A DNA stretch of 64,000 bases. Origin: Favolaschia claudopus (lineage: Eukaryota > Basidiomycota > Agaricomycetes > Agaricales > Mycenaceae). Below, piece after piece: positions 24,801 through 36,462 of the stretch. The translations under genes and the position numbers were made by a program. Location: positions 682,001 to 746,000 of the forward strand of contig JAWWNJ010000107.1 of assembly GCA_037176885.1 (NCBI GenBank), given 5' to 3'. Every line of letters begins with the position of its first letter. The first letter of the stretch is position 1. The notes beneath the pieces are model-generated. The model was not told where the DNA came from, ran no database searches, and saw only the letters and a list, made by a program, of their open reading frames with translations.

Positions 24801-25878
24801 GGCAGAGAGACAATGGAGGGAGAAGGAGAGGCAGCGGGTAGAGCTCGAAACGAAACAGAGAGAGGAAGCAGAGAGGCAGTGGAGGGAGAAGGAGAGACAG
24901 CGGGTCGAGGCGGAAGCGAGGCAGAAAGAGGAGGCCGAGAAACGGAAGGAGAAGGAGAGGTTGCAGGCGGAGGCCGAAAGGCAGAGGCAGCAACAGTTTC
25001 AATACGAGCAGCAAGCAGCTGAGATCAAGCGTCGAACAGAAGAACGCAAGCGGCAAGGTAGTGTTGGTACAGAGAGCAGTTGGTCCAGTAATGCTTCGTA
25101 TGCATCATGGAGCACACCAACCCGCCCTTCTCCTCCTAATGCAACAGCCTCTTCTGCGCGCAGCACCACATCCAGCGCCGGAATGTGGTCAAGCGCTTCT
25201 TCGCAGGCATCGGCGAGCGCGAGCCAGGCCGCTTCCGGTGGTGCGCGGCCTACGGCAACACCGAACGGCAAACCCCAGTGGACCAATGCGACGCCAACCA
25301 CACCCCAGGCGTCAACGTCGTCTACGAGCAAACCAACGCCTCGAACCTCCACTTCACAGTCAAATCCTGCTTCCTCCAACGCTGACGACTGGGCGCGTCG
25401 CCAGCAAAAGCAAGCGGAGGAGCAGTTTCGGAAGATGCAGGAGCTGCTGGAGAGGGAGAGGCTGGCGAAGGAGCAGAAGGCGGGGAGGGTACTGAGTAAA
25501 GAGGATGTTGCTCGGATTTACCAGACGCATGAGCAACAGTGGTCGAAGATGTCTTCACATTCCGAGATTACATGGGATCTGCTGCCTTGGCCGATGTTCA
25601 AGAAGCCGAATAGCGCTGAGGAGATCACCTCTGGCGCCGTCGACGCGTACATCATGTCGCCTCTTTACCCGGAGGCAGACAAGTCGACGAAAGACCGCGT
25701 CCGGCAGCATTTGCGGAGATGGCATGAGGACCATTTCAATCAGAAAGTGTTGCCGAAGGTGAATGAGGGTGATAGGGAGAGGGTGAAGGCGGCGGCAGGG
25801 ACGGTGACGAGGAATCTCAACAGTCTTTTGGAACGAGCTAATGAGTCGAAGAAAGCGGGGTCTGGCGTATTTGGGTAA
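21857..25878 (+). CDS. Gene B': giant charged coiled-coil protein ending in an RWHED domain (1322 aa, 2 exons)
   Basis: Exons 21857-23153 and 23207-25878 join to 1323 codons; the intron has a GC donor (tcag|gcaagc). The N-terminus has YEPDEEWKRNKQLEIE and a helical block shared with gene B. Next come a disordered Ser/Pro region with a 12-residue Ala run (about 22605-22640) and an acidic run (about 23820-23880). Residues about 755-1045 form an uninterrupted Glu/Arg/Lys/Gln helix with repeats such as EEAERQWREKERQR, typical of a single alpha-helix or long coiled coil. After a Ser/Thr linker, the last 120 residues have a W-x-L-L-P-W-P motif and LRRWHEDHFNQKVLPKV. That closing domain resembles the C-terminus of the protein at 2833-3672, where the equivalent motif is RWHPDK. 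Function unknown; a scaffold role is a guess. Confidence 0.75.
24181..25040 (+). repeat. Coding repeats: Glu/Arg/Gln-rich heptad-like units
   Basis: Within gene B' the DNA is almost purely gag/cgg/aag codons and contains near-exact tandem units of roughly 66 bases (around 24775-24905, each encoding ETKQREEAERQW then REKERQR). Shorter 21-base units (RQKEEAA / RQREEAA) repeat just before. Such tracts expand and contract readily. Confidence 0.7.
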
Positions 25879-26633
25879 TTCAGGAGTGAGTGGCATGATT
25901 TCTTTGTTTGATGGAAACAAGCGCTGACGATAGCGCTGTAGCCATTCAGGAATCATATGTACTCTTATCTATATCTCACCACTGTATGAATAGAAACAAA
26001 GCAAAGGAATATATCAGTATTGTGTGTCACCAGGAAAAAATCTGGATGACGCGTCGCGTCGACGCGGACCTACCTCTTTCTTGAGTCTTAGGTTGAGGCT
26101 ATTGATCGAAAGCATTCAGGGTGCTCATTTTCAGAGCGAACTAGATGTCGAAGACCATTGGAATCGGAGATTGAGATTCCAGCGCTGACTACCCAGCATC
26201 TTTGTTCTCTTTGAGATTTGTGGCCTTTCTGGCTTTTTCTGTAGCCTGAGCGCCACTACCAGTTTTTCAGAACGAGGAGACGACGCCGTGATAAGGTTGA
26301 AAGAAGAGTAGAAAGAACAGTATAGAGGCACGCAGCGCAGAGCCAAAATGCGGGAGAATGGGAAGGGAGAAGGGAAGATTGTGGACGTCAAAGCGAGAAA
26401 GGCCCACATCCCGATTAGGAAAGTGTATTTACAGCAAAGAGTCCCTTCACAGTCCGACTTCTTTCGGTTCTTGTCGTGCGGGGAACTGCAAGATATATGT
26501 ACCGCCGGGGCGTATATAAATACAAGAGATATTGTATTGAAGATAACTTGAAATAAGAACCCGAAAACCCGAAGTCCGTCCGTGTATGTGCAAACCCTGA
26601 GCCCTCTCAGGCTCTGCTTTGCTGAAGAAGTGA
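25879..26633. other. Convergent intergenic region between B' and the bestrophin-like gene
   Basis: Both flanking genes end here. The open minus-strand frame to 26131 is the untranslated continuation of the bestrophin-like gene in another frame. Nothing else is recognised. Confidence 0.4.
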
Positions 26634-28816
26634 TTACTGCTGCTGGCGTGTAATCCGATCCACATCGCGCCAATTTTTGAGCAGCGTCCGCCGGATATGT
26701 GCCATACCGGGCTCGACGTCTGAGTGGTCCGCATGTGTGTATACGTCGCCAGTTTGTGTGAGCTCTTCGGCGTTGCGCTTGTCGGCGGGAGCCAGGGGCT
26801 GATTCCAGGCGGTGAAGATATACGTGGTGGGGTCGGGTGTCGTGTGCTGGAAAGGGGAATATTGAGTTGAAGTGAGAAGGTAAATGGAGGGGGCGACGTA
26901 CTGCCGTGATTTCGTGAAGCTCGCGCTGGATGGCCAAGCAGAAGGCGTCGAGATCTGAACGTGGGTTCAGAATATGAAAGAACAAAAGGTAGACAAGAAA
27001 ACGTACCGAGGTCGTTCTCGTCGTAATTGAAGGGGTTCTCGCTGTAAAGGGTCATTAATGAATGCCAAACAATACTACAAGAAGCGCGCACATTTCTTGT
27101 CCTAGAAATTTGCAGCGTGTTAGTAATAGATCAAGCGCAGCGCAGACAATAGCCGCATACCGATCTCGAGGAATCCAAGCAGCAAGAATGATGCAAAGGC
27201 CGTTCCAGGAATGGTCAAGTAGTGAAGACCAGCGACGACTTGGAAGGGAAGGACAAGAAGGTAGAGCCTAAGCGTCTTCAGCGATAGAGCACCTAAGAAG
27301 CAGATGGGAACACGTACCATAGAGACATCCGCAGATGGGCCTGGTACGCGAAGGGCAAGGGGGTGTTGCCGATACGGTCGAGATTGGAGAGCGTGTCCTG
27401 GAGACTGGCGATGTTGTTCATGAGCCCAGTAGCAGGGGCAGGTTGCAACCATCCATTGCGCAGCAAATCTGGAGGAAGATTAGGAACAGTAATGAACAAA
27501 ATGCGATCGTGCGCACAAGCAAGGTAACTGGGTTAAAAAAAAGACAGTCAGCAAAGTATTGACAAGTGATTCGTCGAAAGAACCTACGTGTTGAGGTAGA
27601 TGGTGATCTCCAAGGGAACATTGCTTTCTGCGAAACTAGGCTTGATCTTCCTACCGAAAGCGTCCCTGTTGTGACGTTTCTCTTTCCTACGGCAGCACCG
27701 AGTGAAGATCGAGAAGATGCGCAGGAAAGGGAAGTAGTCGGTAAGGGAAGCCTCTGGGGGATTTGAAGCAGGCTTCAGGGGAACATGGCTCTGGATACTG
27801 GCGAGCGCCTTCTCCGGGTCCACAGAACCTGAGCGGCTCGCGGTACGACGACCTGTCACGGACTTGAACCAACTCTTGTCGGATTTGCCGTCGGAGTCGC
27901 CGATCATGGACGAGACGGCAGTGTTATATCCAAGCGTGTTGGAGCGGGAAGGGGGCGGCGGCTGTGCAGTGTGAAGTGGGTGGTCCTTGTCCTCTGACGC
28001 AGCCCAGACCGGAAGCATGTCAGCTTCCGTCTTTGGACCGGCAACGTTTGCGTAGCGAGGCAGCAAGCAGATGAGAGGATAGAGGTCTTCATAGTAGACA
28101 CCGTTCTCTCCTCGCAAGAAATGCTAGATGAATCTCAGTAAAACTCTAGAAGATTTTTAATCGTGCACGATGGACACACCTTGACGGCAACAGAGAAACC
28201 TTGCACCTAGCATGATCACAGAAATGAGTGCGAGAGGGGAGTCGATGAATAATCTGAGTCTTACGAGGTTAATCATGGACTTCTTCTCCACGACACTCTG
28301 CACAGTCGTCATCGGTCTCTTCTCCTTATCAGTACGGTCAGATGGGACTTGAATCCAGATCTAAGAAACGGTCTTAATCATTGTCTATCGAGTGAAGCAA
28401 GCGGACACACGATTTGAGCAATATTCCGCGAAGCGATGGAGATGTTAGTCCACATCTTTCTGCCCTCTTGGTATCTGCAACAAAGGTCGACAGTAGCTCG
28501 GACACCACGGCGGGAACAATCACCTTTCGTAGGCCGAACTTGTACGGAATGAGATGACCAAACCGAGGACCGTACCCAATACTGTGAGCAGCCCATTGTT
28601 CACCGAAAGGTTATGAATTTTCCTTTCGGTGACAATCGAGACAGCTAAGTGAAATCATCATAGGTAAGTATTTGCGGGCAGACAAGTAGCCACAGCGGAC
28701 ACACCAGTAGCGACCAAGGTAAAGAAAGCCACTTCAGGGAAAATGTCGTTGACCACCGTTGCTTTGAGCTTCCAGAACAAATGGCCACCACGGAATAAGG
28801 GGTTTTCAGCAACCAT
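26634..28816 (-). CDS. Bestrophin-like (UPF0187 family) anion channel (527 aa, 12 exons)
   Basis: Exons are 28816-28705, 28644-28524, 28474-28411, 28360-28265, 28206-28180, 28123-27588, 27527-27318, 27267-27161, 27101-27092, 27041-27007, 26954-26902 and 26846-26634, totalling 528 codons. The N-terminal region shows the family pattern of two membrane helices, the second ending in GLVISFRTSSAYERY, then W-x-N-I. The second half has RIGNTPLPFAYQAHLRMSLW, a hydrophobic helix pair (LYLLVLPFQVVAGL, then AFASFLLLGFLEIG) and the signature GQEIENPFNYDENDLD. The acidic Asp/Glu cluster there matches the calcium-binding region of animal bestrophins. A large cytoplasmic insert (residues 150-310) is Ser/Lys-rich. 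Exon 9 is only 10 bases. Bestrophins conduct chloride or bicarbonate; the fungal substrate is not known. Confidence 0.88.
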
Positions 28817-30453
28817 GTCGATTTATAAGATTAGTTTTGAGCTCCGGTTTTTGGGGGTAAAGCGCCAAAAGAAATATAAGGACTGCGAGGCGTGGAGTTT
28901 TGAGAGAAGAATTCGCCCTAGACACTGCGAGGACGACAACACAGGAGCAAGGCTGCAAAAACGCGGGGGAAAGTGGGCGGAAGAAGAAGAACAGGAGGGG
29001 ATACAAGGCGTGGCTTTTTATAGCTCCGTAACCGCAATTCCGGCGGCGAATCATCAGGAGAACTTGACACTGGGCGCTGAAGCTTTGTTATTAGTTTACC
29101 GATCCTCACTGACATCGCGTTCTTTAGCGCCCTGCTCCTAGCCTACGACCGAGATGACTGGGATAGACTAGGAATTTAAATTGAAATGTTGGAACAAAAG
29201 AGGCACACGAGCAAATTTCAGTCACGGACTCACGGTCACGACTCACCGCGTCGGCGATCCGAGGCAGAACCCTCTCAAACCCTCTCTTCCATACTTCGAT
29301 GTCGCCGGGACCAGCCGGGACTGAGCACTGAGCGCTCGCGCTCAACTCGCGCTATAGTTGGTTTGCCTCCACATCTACGGATACCTACATTCAATCTCTC
29401 AATCAAAGTGGCTACCTGGGTCAGAGGTCTCCCGCATCCAGCACCCGGGGCGGCTCAACCGCTGATTTTGCTCACCCACTGGGACTGGAACAGACTCGAA
29501 CCTTCCTTCGAACTTCCCTCTGATGCGCCCAACATGATGCTTTTCATCTCAACTTGATCGGATATTGCTGAAACAGAGCTCTGCCGCTTTTCCTTCGGCC
29601 TAGTTACAAATGACGTTTCCGCAAATCGAGGCGATGGATTTATGATCTGGAGCTATGTCTGCAACCAGCTTCAAGTAAGAGCTCATGCTGAGGAGGATCT
29701 CAAACAATGGCACCGCGATTGTCCTTGGCTGGCGCTCACCTCTCAATGGCTGCAAGTGAATGAATATCATCAATTTTGTTGCAGAAGTCTGGATAGAACG
29801 CAACGGCCTTGCCTGCCAGCACAAAGATTCTTCAATTCTCTAATTCTGTGCCACCATTGATTGGAATGCGACGCTCGATGATCAAGACGTGACGATTCGA
29901 GAATCTACAGTCATCAGCCATGGCAGAAAATTCGCAGCAATATTATCGTCAATCTCATTCTGTGTCGCTACTTTCATCGATGGGCTCGAAATCGTGGTTT
30001 TGCGACAGTTTCGACAAGCTCTCCTGCTGTGCCGACCTTGATTCAAATCGTTTTTGAGCAGTCATGGCCTCTTCACAGCAATTTGATTCGAACTCTTCGG
30101 CGGGTACCCCAGGTATGTAGATGTACGTACGTACGAGGACTTTTGTTGTAGCATCTATCCGAATCCTGTGGGGTCGCACGTTGAATCATATGTAGCGCCT
30201 CTGTCAACGAATTTATAACGTGGTCCTTGTTAAATGATTTTGCTCGTGAACACCAGCGGCAATACCTCCTCTGTCTTCAACTGGGTAAGTGATTCATGGC
30301 ATGATCTCCTGCTGGTATAGCTCAGTTCAAGGCGGTGTTGCTTTGAGTGTTGCCTAGATCGAATACGGTCGAGACTGAACGCGATCTGTAATGTTGTCTA
30401 CATTTAAACACACAACCAGAATCACATTGCTCAGGGTATTGATTAGAACAAAG
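28817..30453. other. Long intergenic region upstream of the bestrophin-like gene
   Basis: This contains the bestrophin-like promoter and about 1.3 kb with no recognisable gene. Several frames of 60-130 codons exist but show no domain, no consistent intron structure and no repeat. Confidence 0.4.
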
Positions 30454-31376
30454 TCAAGACCTTACAAATACCGGTACAGGCTCGCCGACCTTCTCATACA
30501 AAATATCGGATCGAACAGCACACTTGACTCCTCCCGTAACCTGAAGTTGAATATTGTGTTCAATGGATATGCAAGGTAAAAAAACAGTGGCCGACCTCCT
30601 CGCCAGTATGTGCCAGAAAAGCGTGCTGGAACACAAGTATCCGTCCTGGTTTAGCTTGTACGTCGGCATAATCGCCTTTCCGGCCAATGAACCGCGTCGT
30701 GCCGCCTTGAGCAGGAATAAAACTTTCCTCCGATCCAGACGTATCGGATGGGAGATAAAACTGAAGCGTATAAAACGTTCGCTGTCCAGTTTCTCTTTAT
30801 CTGACCGTCAGCAAACTGAATCTCCTTCGACAGGGGAAAAGCACACTCATTCTCATAGCACCCATCCGTATGTTTCCTAAAAAACCCGCCCTCGGGATAC
30901 CGCAGGAACCTGAGCCGTTCGTTCAGCCGCACCATCCGCCATTTTTGTATCGCCTTCCCGACATCCGGAATGTATGTCACATTCTCTATCTCCTCGATGT
31001 CGCTCAAATGAGGGCGCACTTTGTCGAAGATCTCTTTGGAGAGCTCGAATGAGTCGTAGATGATCCGTTGACCATTCCGATACGAGGTCATTGTGTATGC
31101 CTCCGTCCCTGAGTTGACTTGCGCGACTTCCCAGGGAGACGAATCTTCCGCCTCTGCAAGAGCGGCGGTAAGTTCTGCCTTGGAAAATAGCGAGTCGATG
31201 ATGATAGCATAGCAGTTCTTGTATTCGGGCAGCCCTTCAGCTGCGAAGTCAATAGGTCCTGGAGAGACGTAGCGCGGCTATATTACAACAGGAGTTGAGA
31301 GTCTGAGTGTATCATGATGACAGTATCGGAGAAGACTTACCCCTCGACCAACGAGTTTGCTCATAAATTTGCTCAT
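30454..31376 (-). CDS. 2-oxoglutarate-Fe(II) dioxygenase, prolyl 4-hydroxylase-like (250 aa, 4 exons)
   Basis: Exons 31376-31341, 31277-30847, 30794-30596 and 30540-30454 join to 251 codons. The double-stranded beta-helix signature is visible: RFLRYPEGGFFRKHTD gives the iron-binding H-x-D (about His148 and Asp150), followed by a TFYTLQFYLP strand, the GGTTRFIG turn, the distal histidine in HAFLAHTGEEV (about 218) and the 2-oxoglutarate-binding arginine in VRSDILYE. The FLRYPEGGFF pattern is typical of fungal prolyl 4-hydroxylase alpha-like proteins. Intron 2 ends in an unusual aaag acceptor but is supported by the motif order. There is no signal peptide. The substrate (protein proline or small molecule) is unknown. 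Confidence 0.85.
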
Positions 31377-32472
31377 GATTCAACACGATAGGATTCGACA
31401 ATGCGATGTGCCAGTGGGAGCAAGCTATAAGTGCGTGTGAGCACTCGAGGTTCGGAACAGCCGACTGTCGACTCGGGCGCCAAAGTTGCTGACTCGGACT
31501 CGGAAGCTGTGTTGGATAATTTTGTAAACCGGTTGGGAATGAACACAGATCACAGCAGCTGCAGCAGAGAGATATAATAGATCGTAAGCGCGAGAGAGCA
31601 AAGTGTAGATTGGGAGATTTTTGGCCGTTGTCACGCAAGTTGTGTTCAAGTTGAATTTCGTGTTTGCCACTGGTTTGCAATGTTTGCTCCTGTCGAATTG
31701 ATCCGTTGAGATGCGGAATATCCCGAGTGACACTTTTCAACCCTCATCAACTTGATCAAGAACACATCGTCGAGGAAAGGCTCAGGGCGGAGCGCAGGTG
31801 AGGATCTTATCATGTCGTGGCGTGGTAATGGTCGTCGCAGGTGCGTGTACAGTTTAAGTTGTGGACGGTCCCAATTGTGGACACTGGACGGGAGGGCGGA
31901 TTGGAGTTTCGGCATTCGGAGTAGACAATGAGGAGGCTCGTGGTTGCGGAGGAAGATGTTACTCAGGGTACAAGGCAGGAGCCACAGCGGCGCTGTCGAC
32001 TGCGATTTGAGTCTACTTAGCAGGAATCCGCGATTTCTTCCAAGATCGCTGTCTTCCCTCTCCCTCTTGATGCGGCACTCCACCTGCCCCTAGCAAAAGG
32101 CGTGTCTTCTTTATCTAACTGATCGCATACACTTTTGGCTTTCTAACTTACGCTTTTGCCTTTCTAACTTACTTGACGCCTACTCTTCGACTTTGAACGC
32201 TCCTCCTCGATGTCTCATGAATCAACAATGTGAACTACAAGGAATGTCTTTACCTTCGCTCTGTATATATCCTGTCGTAGCAGGTGAGTACTTGCTTCTT
32301 TGGCTCATTGCTTCCGCACGGACAAGATACGATTGAACCCACTCGCACAAGAAAAGAAGAAGAAGAAAAAGACACATGCAAGGACAAGGGCGGTCAATAC
32401 AAGGTATATAGCAAACCTCAACATTCACTGGCGACCCCCACTCTGACACTACAAAACATCGATACTGTGGCC
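31377..32472. other. Intergenic region upstream of the 2OG oxygenase
   Basis: No gene is recognised. A short tandem repeat of the phrase tttctaacttac lies near 32141-32172. The rest carries no frame with a known domain. Confidence 0.4.
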
Positions 32473-33229
32473 CTAACACGTAGAAAGTTTGGACTGCCAC
32501 TGAGGATCTTCAGCCAGTTGACGGATGAAAGCTCGGTACAGCACGATGTTCTGTTCCTTGCTCCCAATGTACATGCTGGCTGACTGTTTGGCATAGAGTC
32601 CCAGCTCGACGGCTAGTGTTCGGCGAGCCTTGGGGTCAGAATCCTCGCCTACCAGCTTGAGTAGGTCAACAATCGATTCTGTCCATTTGAGCGGCCCGGG
32701 ATAGTGGAGCTTCCGATCGTCGAGGCTTTGTAGCCTCTGCGTCAGTATGAGATCTCTTTGAACCACCGTCGTTTCTGTGATAATGTGTTAGGGCTCGCCA
32801 TCATCGCAAAGAAAAGAGAAAAGTCCCAAACCGGTGCGTGTTGTATCGGTCTGCTTGATCTGGGAGACCGTATGGACGTAGACTGTTCTGGGATGTATGT
32901 TCAGCAAACAAAAAACAAATCCCAGAGGTGGAGATGGATGCACATATTCTGCACGCCGTTATTGTGCATGCGCAATTGGGGGCCTTCGGCGGTTCCGCCA
33001 TTCCCGCCCTGGTAGCCGCCGGTACCTCCGTTTCCGCCGGTACCACCTGTGGATGGTCAGCAAGATGGTGGTGGTGCGGATTCACTGGACCGTTATTTGT
33101 GCTCTGACTCGGAGACGCACCGAATAAATCCAATTGCATTGCTAGCTGTGTTTGGGCTCGGAGACTCGTTTCGAGGTATGGTACAGGTGGCAAGAAGGGA
33201 AGAGCAATGTGCCAGAGTGCAGGCGACAT
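32473..33229 (-). CDS. Small hypothetical protein with Gly-rich segment (189 aa, 4 exons)
   Basis: Exons 33229-33121, 33046-32944, 32887-32832 and 32774-32473 join to 190 codons with conventional splice sites. Translation starts at 33229 or at the internal ATG 33139. The second exon encodes a Gly-rich stretch (GGTGGNGGTGGYQGGNGG). The remainder is helical: VYVHTVSQIKQTDTTRT, then QRDLILTQRLQSLDDRKL and GLYAKQSASMYIG. There is no transmembrane segment. I do not recognise the family. The clean phase match and open frame across three introns argue that the gene is real. Confidence 0.55.
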
Positions 33230-34801
33230 TTGAGTGGTTCCTGCTGCCTCGTGTACAACGATATGAGCGACCTAAACTCGGACCTTCGATTCACAGTCAC
33301 TCGTGCATAGACATAGATAGATATAAATGGCTTCAAGTTGCCAAATGATGTATTTAAATGGAATCCGAGAACAAAAAATAAGTAACACAGAGTGAGCATC
33401 CAGGCGCGGGAGGACTACTAGCCTATACTTATTCACTGCACATGGTGTTGAAAGGGAGTTCAAAACCCAGCGCCATAGCGGGCACAAACGTTAGCGCTAA
33501 GCGTTGGTGTCTTTGAAATTTCAATTGAACAAGGTTCAGTACTTCTTACCCCCGTAGTTACATTTCTTGCTGTTCCTGATCATTGCGAAGATTGTTCGCG
33601 ACAATTTGGAACAGCATGAGCCCCGAGATAATGCTTACTCAATGAATCACACCAAAAGTGCAGATCGAACCGTGGAAGCAATGCGTTGCGTAAATCGCGA
33701 TCCGCGTCGAGATCCGTGTGTGCTCCGAGTCCAGTCCAACTTGCAATAGTTGACCCACTCGGCGTTCCTGCCCAGGAATAATTTCCAAAAAATCAACTTC
33801 GCCTTATGCCCCATCCGCAAAGACGCATCAAAGCTTTAGCAAAATTGCTTCGGGTCAATGTCCCCCATAATCACATTTCAGGATCTGTCGGATGTCCACG
33901 TTAAATTTTCTTGTCAACGTTGGATTTCATCCGTTGTTTCCGCTCATTTCAAAGAAGACTGTCCCCGATGACCGAGCGCTGCTCTCCAAGGAGTTTATAC
34001 GTTAACGACGAAGCAGTCTGTGATTTCGGTTTGTAAAATTTAAAAGCTGCTTCATATGCACATGCGTACGGACCCGAGACCGCAAGGACCAGGCGGCGAA
34101 TAACACGGACGGAGCCGCAAAGTTCTTCCCTGCGGTCGCTGCACCGCAGATAAGACCGTGACGGAGCCTTGCGTAAGTACTCGTACCTTGATCGCGGTTG
34201 TCGTACCGAGCCGTATTTCAGGAATCTCGTTCAAATTCAGAGGTAATCTATTTCGGTCAAAGTTAAACGGACTGAGTTGTGCAGTGGCTAAGATTGAGGC
34301 TACGAACTGAGATCTCCCGGACTTGAGCCGATGTTGAAGCTAGCTGAAATTTCTCTCTGCTCTAATCTAGAGTTACGCAATGTAGTCGGCCAAAACTTGA
34401 GATCTTGAGAGCTCGGGGAGTCTCGGGAAAAAATACTCGATACGGTAACCGCAAATTTGAACGGGCAGCTGTGCAGAAGTGCCTCGAGATTGCTAATAGT
34501 TAACATCTCGACCAAATCTCGACTGCTCACTGTTGTTGAATTCACGTATTTTCCGCGGCGTCCGCAGTCGAATCTTCGAACCAATTGATAGAAAAATTCG
34601 CTTGAGTCGAGCTCAATTGTTGTATTGTAGATTTTAAAAGTAAAATATGCAATCGGTGCTATGCGAGTGGACGATCCTTTAAGGAATGTGAAGCCTGAGT
34701 GGAACTTCGAGGCCGTAGTAGATAAATTTAGAGGGAAATAAATTACTTCAACCCGTTTTCGCGAAAGTAGCGAGGCGGCTTTTGGTCGAAGGGTGGTCGG
34801 T
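33230..34801. other. Intergenic region, no gene seen
   Basis: About 1.6 kb with scattered short frames and no recognisable domain or repeat. The right end is the 3' flank of the P450 on the minus strand. Confidence 0.4.
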
Positions 34802-36462
34802 CTAGAGCGGAGAGGAACGGGGGATGAGTTTGACTTTCCATTGGTGCGACGGCTCCATGGTGCCCACACCAATTCGGTCGGTCTTGACAAGTTTCGGGAA
34901 CGGGTTGACAGGTTCTACAGACGGATGCAGAAAAATCAGTAGGGTCCGAGGCCGAATGCGGGACGGGCACATACCAACATCATATCGCTCAAGCATGGCG
35001 AGCGTCATCATCTTGATCTCAGTGTACGCGAACGACTTGCCCACACACTGTCGCACGTACATTAGGATACCAGCGAGATATCATTCATAAATGAATTGAG
35101 TACTCACCGGCCGCAACCCGCCTCCGAACGCCATGTATAGTTGGTCATGGATATCCTCACCAGGAACGGGCTTCAGGCGGTCCCAGATGAACTCCTCGGG
35201 GTTCTCGAACCGTCGGTGCATCGACCAGCTCGTGCACATCATCAAGTCGCCCTTGCGCACCTTTACCGGTCCGAAAGTGCTTTCGATGGTCGTCGTGGCG
35301 GCGGCGGGACGAACGATCGAGCCAAGCATCGTCAGGCGGATCGCCTCCTGCGCGACCCACTGTGCGGAGGGGGCGCCGTGCTCATACATGGCTTCCAACT
35401 CGAGACTCTTGTCCGCCGCCGCGAGTTCGCTGCGCAGGAGCGCGGAGAGGGCGGGGTCGTTGTAGACGAAGGCCATCGCCCAGGAGGTCACGGGCGCGAC
35501 GTTTGCAGCGGCGGCCCATAGGAAGCCCAAAGCGACGTATTTGACGCGTTGATCGAACGGCGTGCCCAGTCGCTCGAGGTTGTTCCATTGTCCCTGGATT
35601 ACAGGTTCGGTTTCCAGGATGTTGTCGCGCAGATAGTCGCCAACGATCTTCGCAAGTCGGTCGCGGCCGTCCACGGCGGCTGGGTCCTTCTTTCCAGAAA
35701 TGAGATTTTGCAGACCGCGATCCCAGGCGTCGAAGGGCTCGAGGGCTTCCTTGGCAGGGAAGTTCCGGCCAAAGATGGCGCGTCTGAAAAAACCGAGCTT
35801 CAATGAAATGATACAACGGCGGAAGCAGGTCGGACTCACAGCGTGCAAATAAAGATCGTTTCCCTAACGAGGGGGATCAACTCAACCACGCCAAGGTCTT
35901 TGTAGGCGTCAATCGACTCCAGAAGATACTCTAGAAAAGCGGTGCGCAGGTGCGCCAGGGGTCTGCCAGCGAGTTGGGTATGCAGAGTTGGCACACAGGC
36001 AGCTTCCTCTTCCTTGGTCGTCGGTCGGGCAGCACCCAAAAAACGCAACTGAATCTCGACCTGGGATAATAATAGGCGTTTGCCGATCAGCAAGGCAAGA
36101 AGTACAAAAGAACGAGGGGTTTTTCTTACCATCAGCTGGTTCGCGCCGAAATTTTTCGAGCCAACCACAGATTTGTGGACCGCAAGATCTTGCGAGAACA
36201 CAAATCGCCTGCCGGCAGCGTACGCAGTGAAGGTGTGGCCGTGTTTCTTGTAGTTTTTGACTGCAAATTTCTCCATGTCGCGCATTTGAAGGCCGGCACC
36301 GAGCCACGGAATCCAGCCTGCCACTAAAGGAGGCTCATCTTCGTATGTGCGGCGGACAACGAGGGCGTGCCAGGCGAAAGCAAGGGTCGGGATTGCAAGC
36401 AGGGCTGAGGCAGCATATTGTGAGTATTGCGCGTACTCGCCAAGAAAGTCGGCGACAGCCAT
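34802..36462 (-). CDS. Cytochrome P450, CYP7/CYP8-like (471 aa, 5 exons)
   Basis: Exons 36462-36130, 36060-35840, 35783-35108, 35047-34975 and 34914-34802 join to 472 codons. An N-terminal hydrophobic anchor (about residues 12-32) is followed by a Pro-containing hinge. The K-helix ExxR is in QEAIRL near residue 331. The heme-binding loop is FGGGLRPCVGKSFA with Cys near 411. The I-helix reads FLWAAAANVAPVTSW, so the usual acid-threonine pair that delivers protons to bound oxygen is replaced by Asn-Val-Ala-Pro. That pattern is like the isomerase-type P450s (prostacyclin synthase) and the CYP7/CYP8 group rather than an ordinary monooxygenase. It is transcribed away from the next P450 across about 630 bases. 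The substrate is unknown. Confidence 0.88.

Noticed and set aside
24181..25040. Possible CRISPR-like or satellite array
   Set aside because: The repetition is in-frame coding for a charged helix, without spacers.
30311..30383. tRNA-like start gctggtatagctcagttcaagg
   Set aside because: The A-box looks good, but the B-box is weak (agatcgaatac) and the acceptor stem does not pair, so I do not call a tRNA.
28817..30453. Small ORFs of 60-130 codons
   Set aside because: No domain, no consistent splice structure, and no homologous counterpart in the window.
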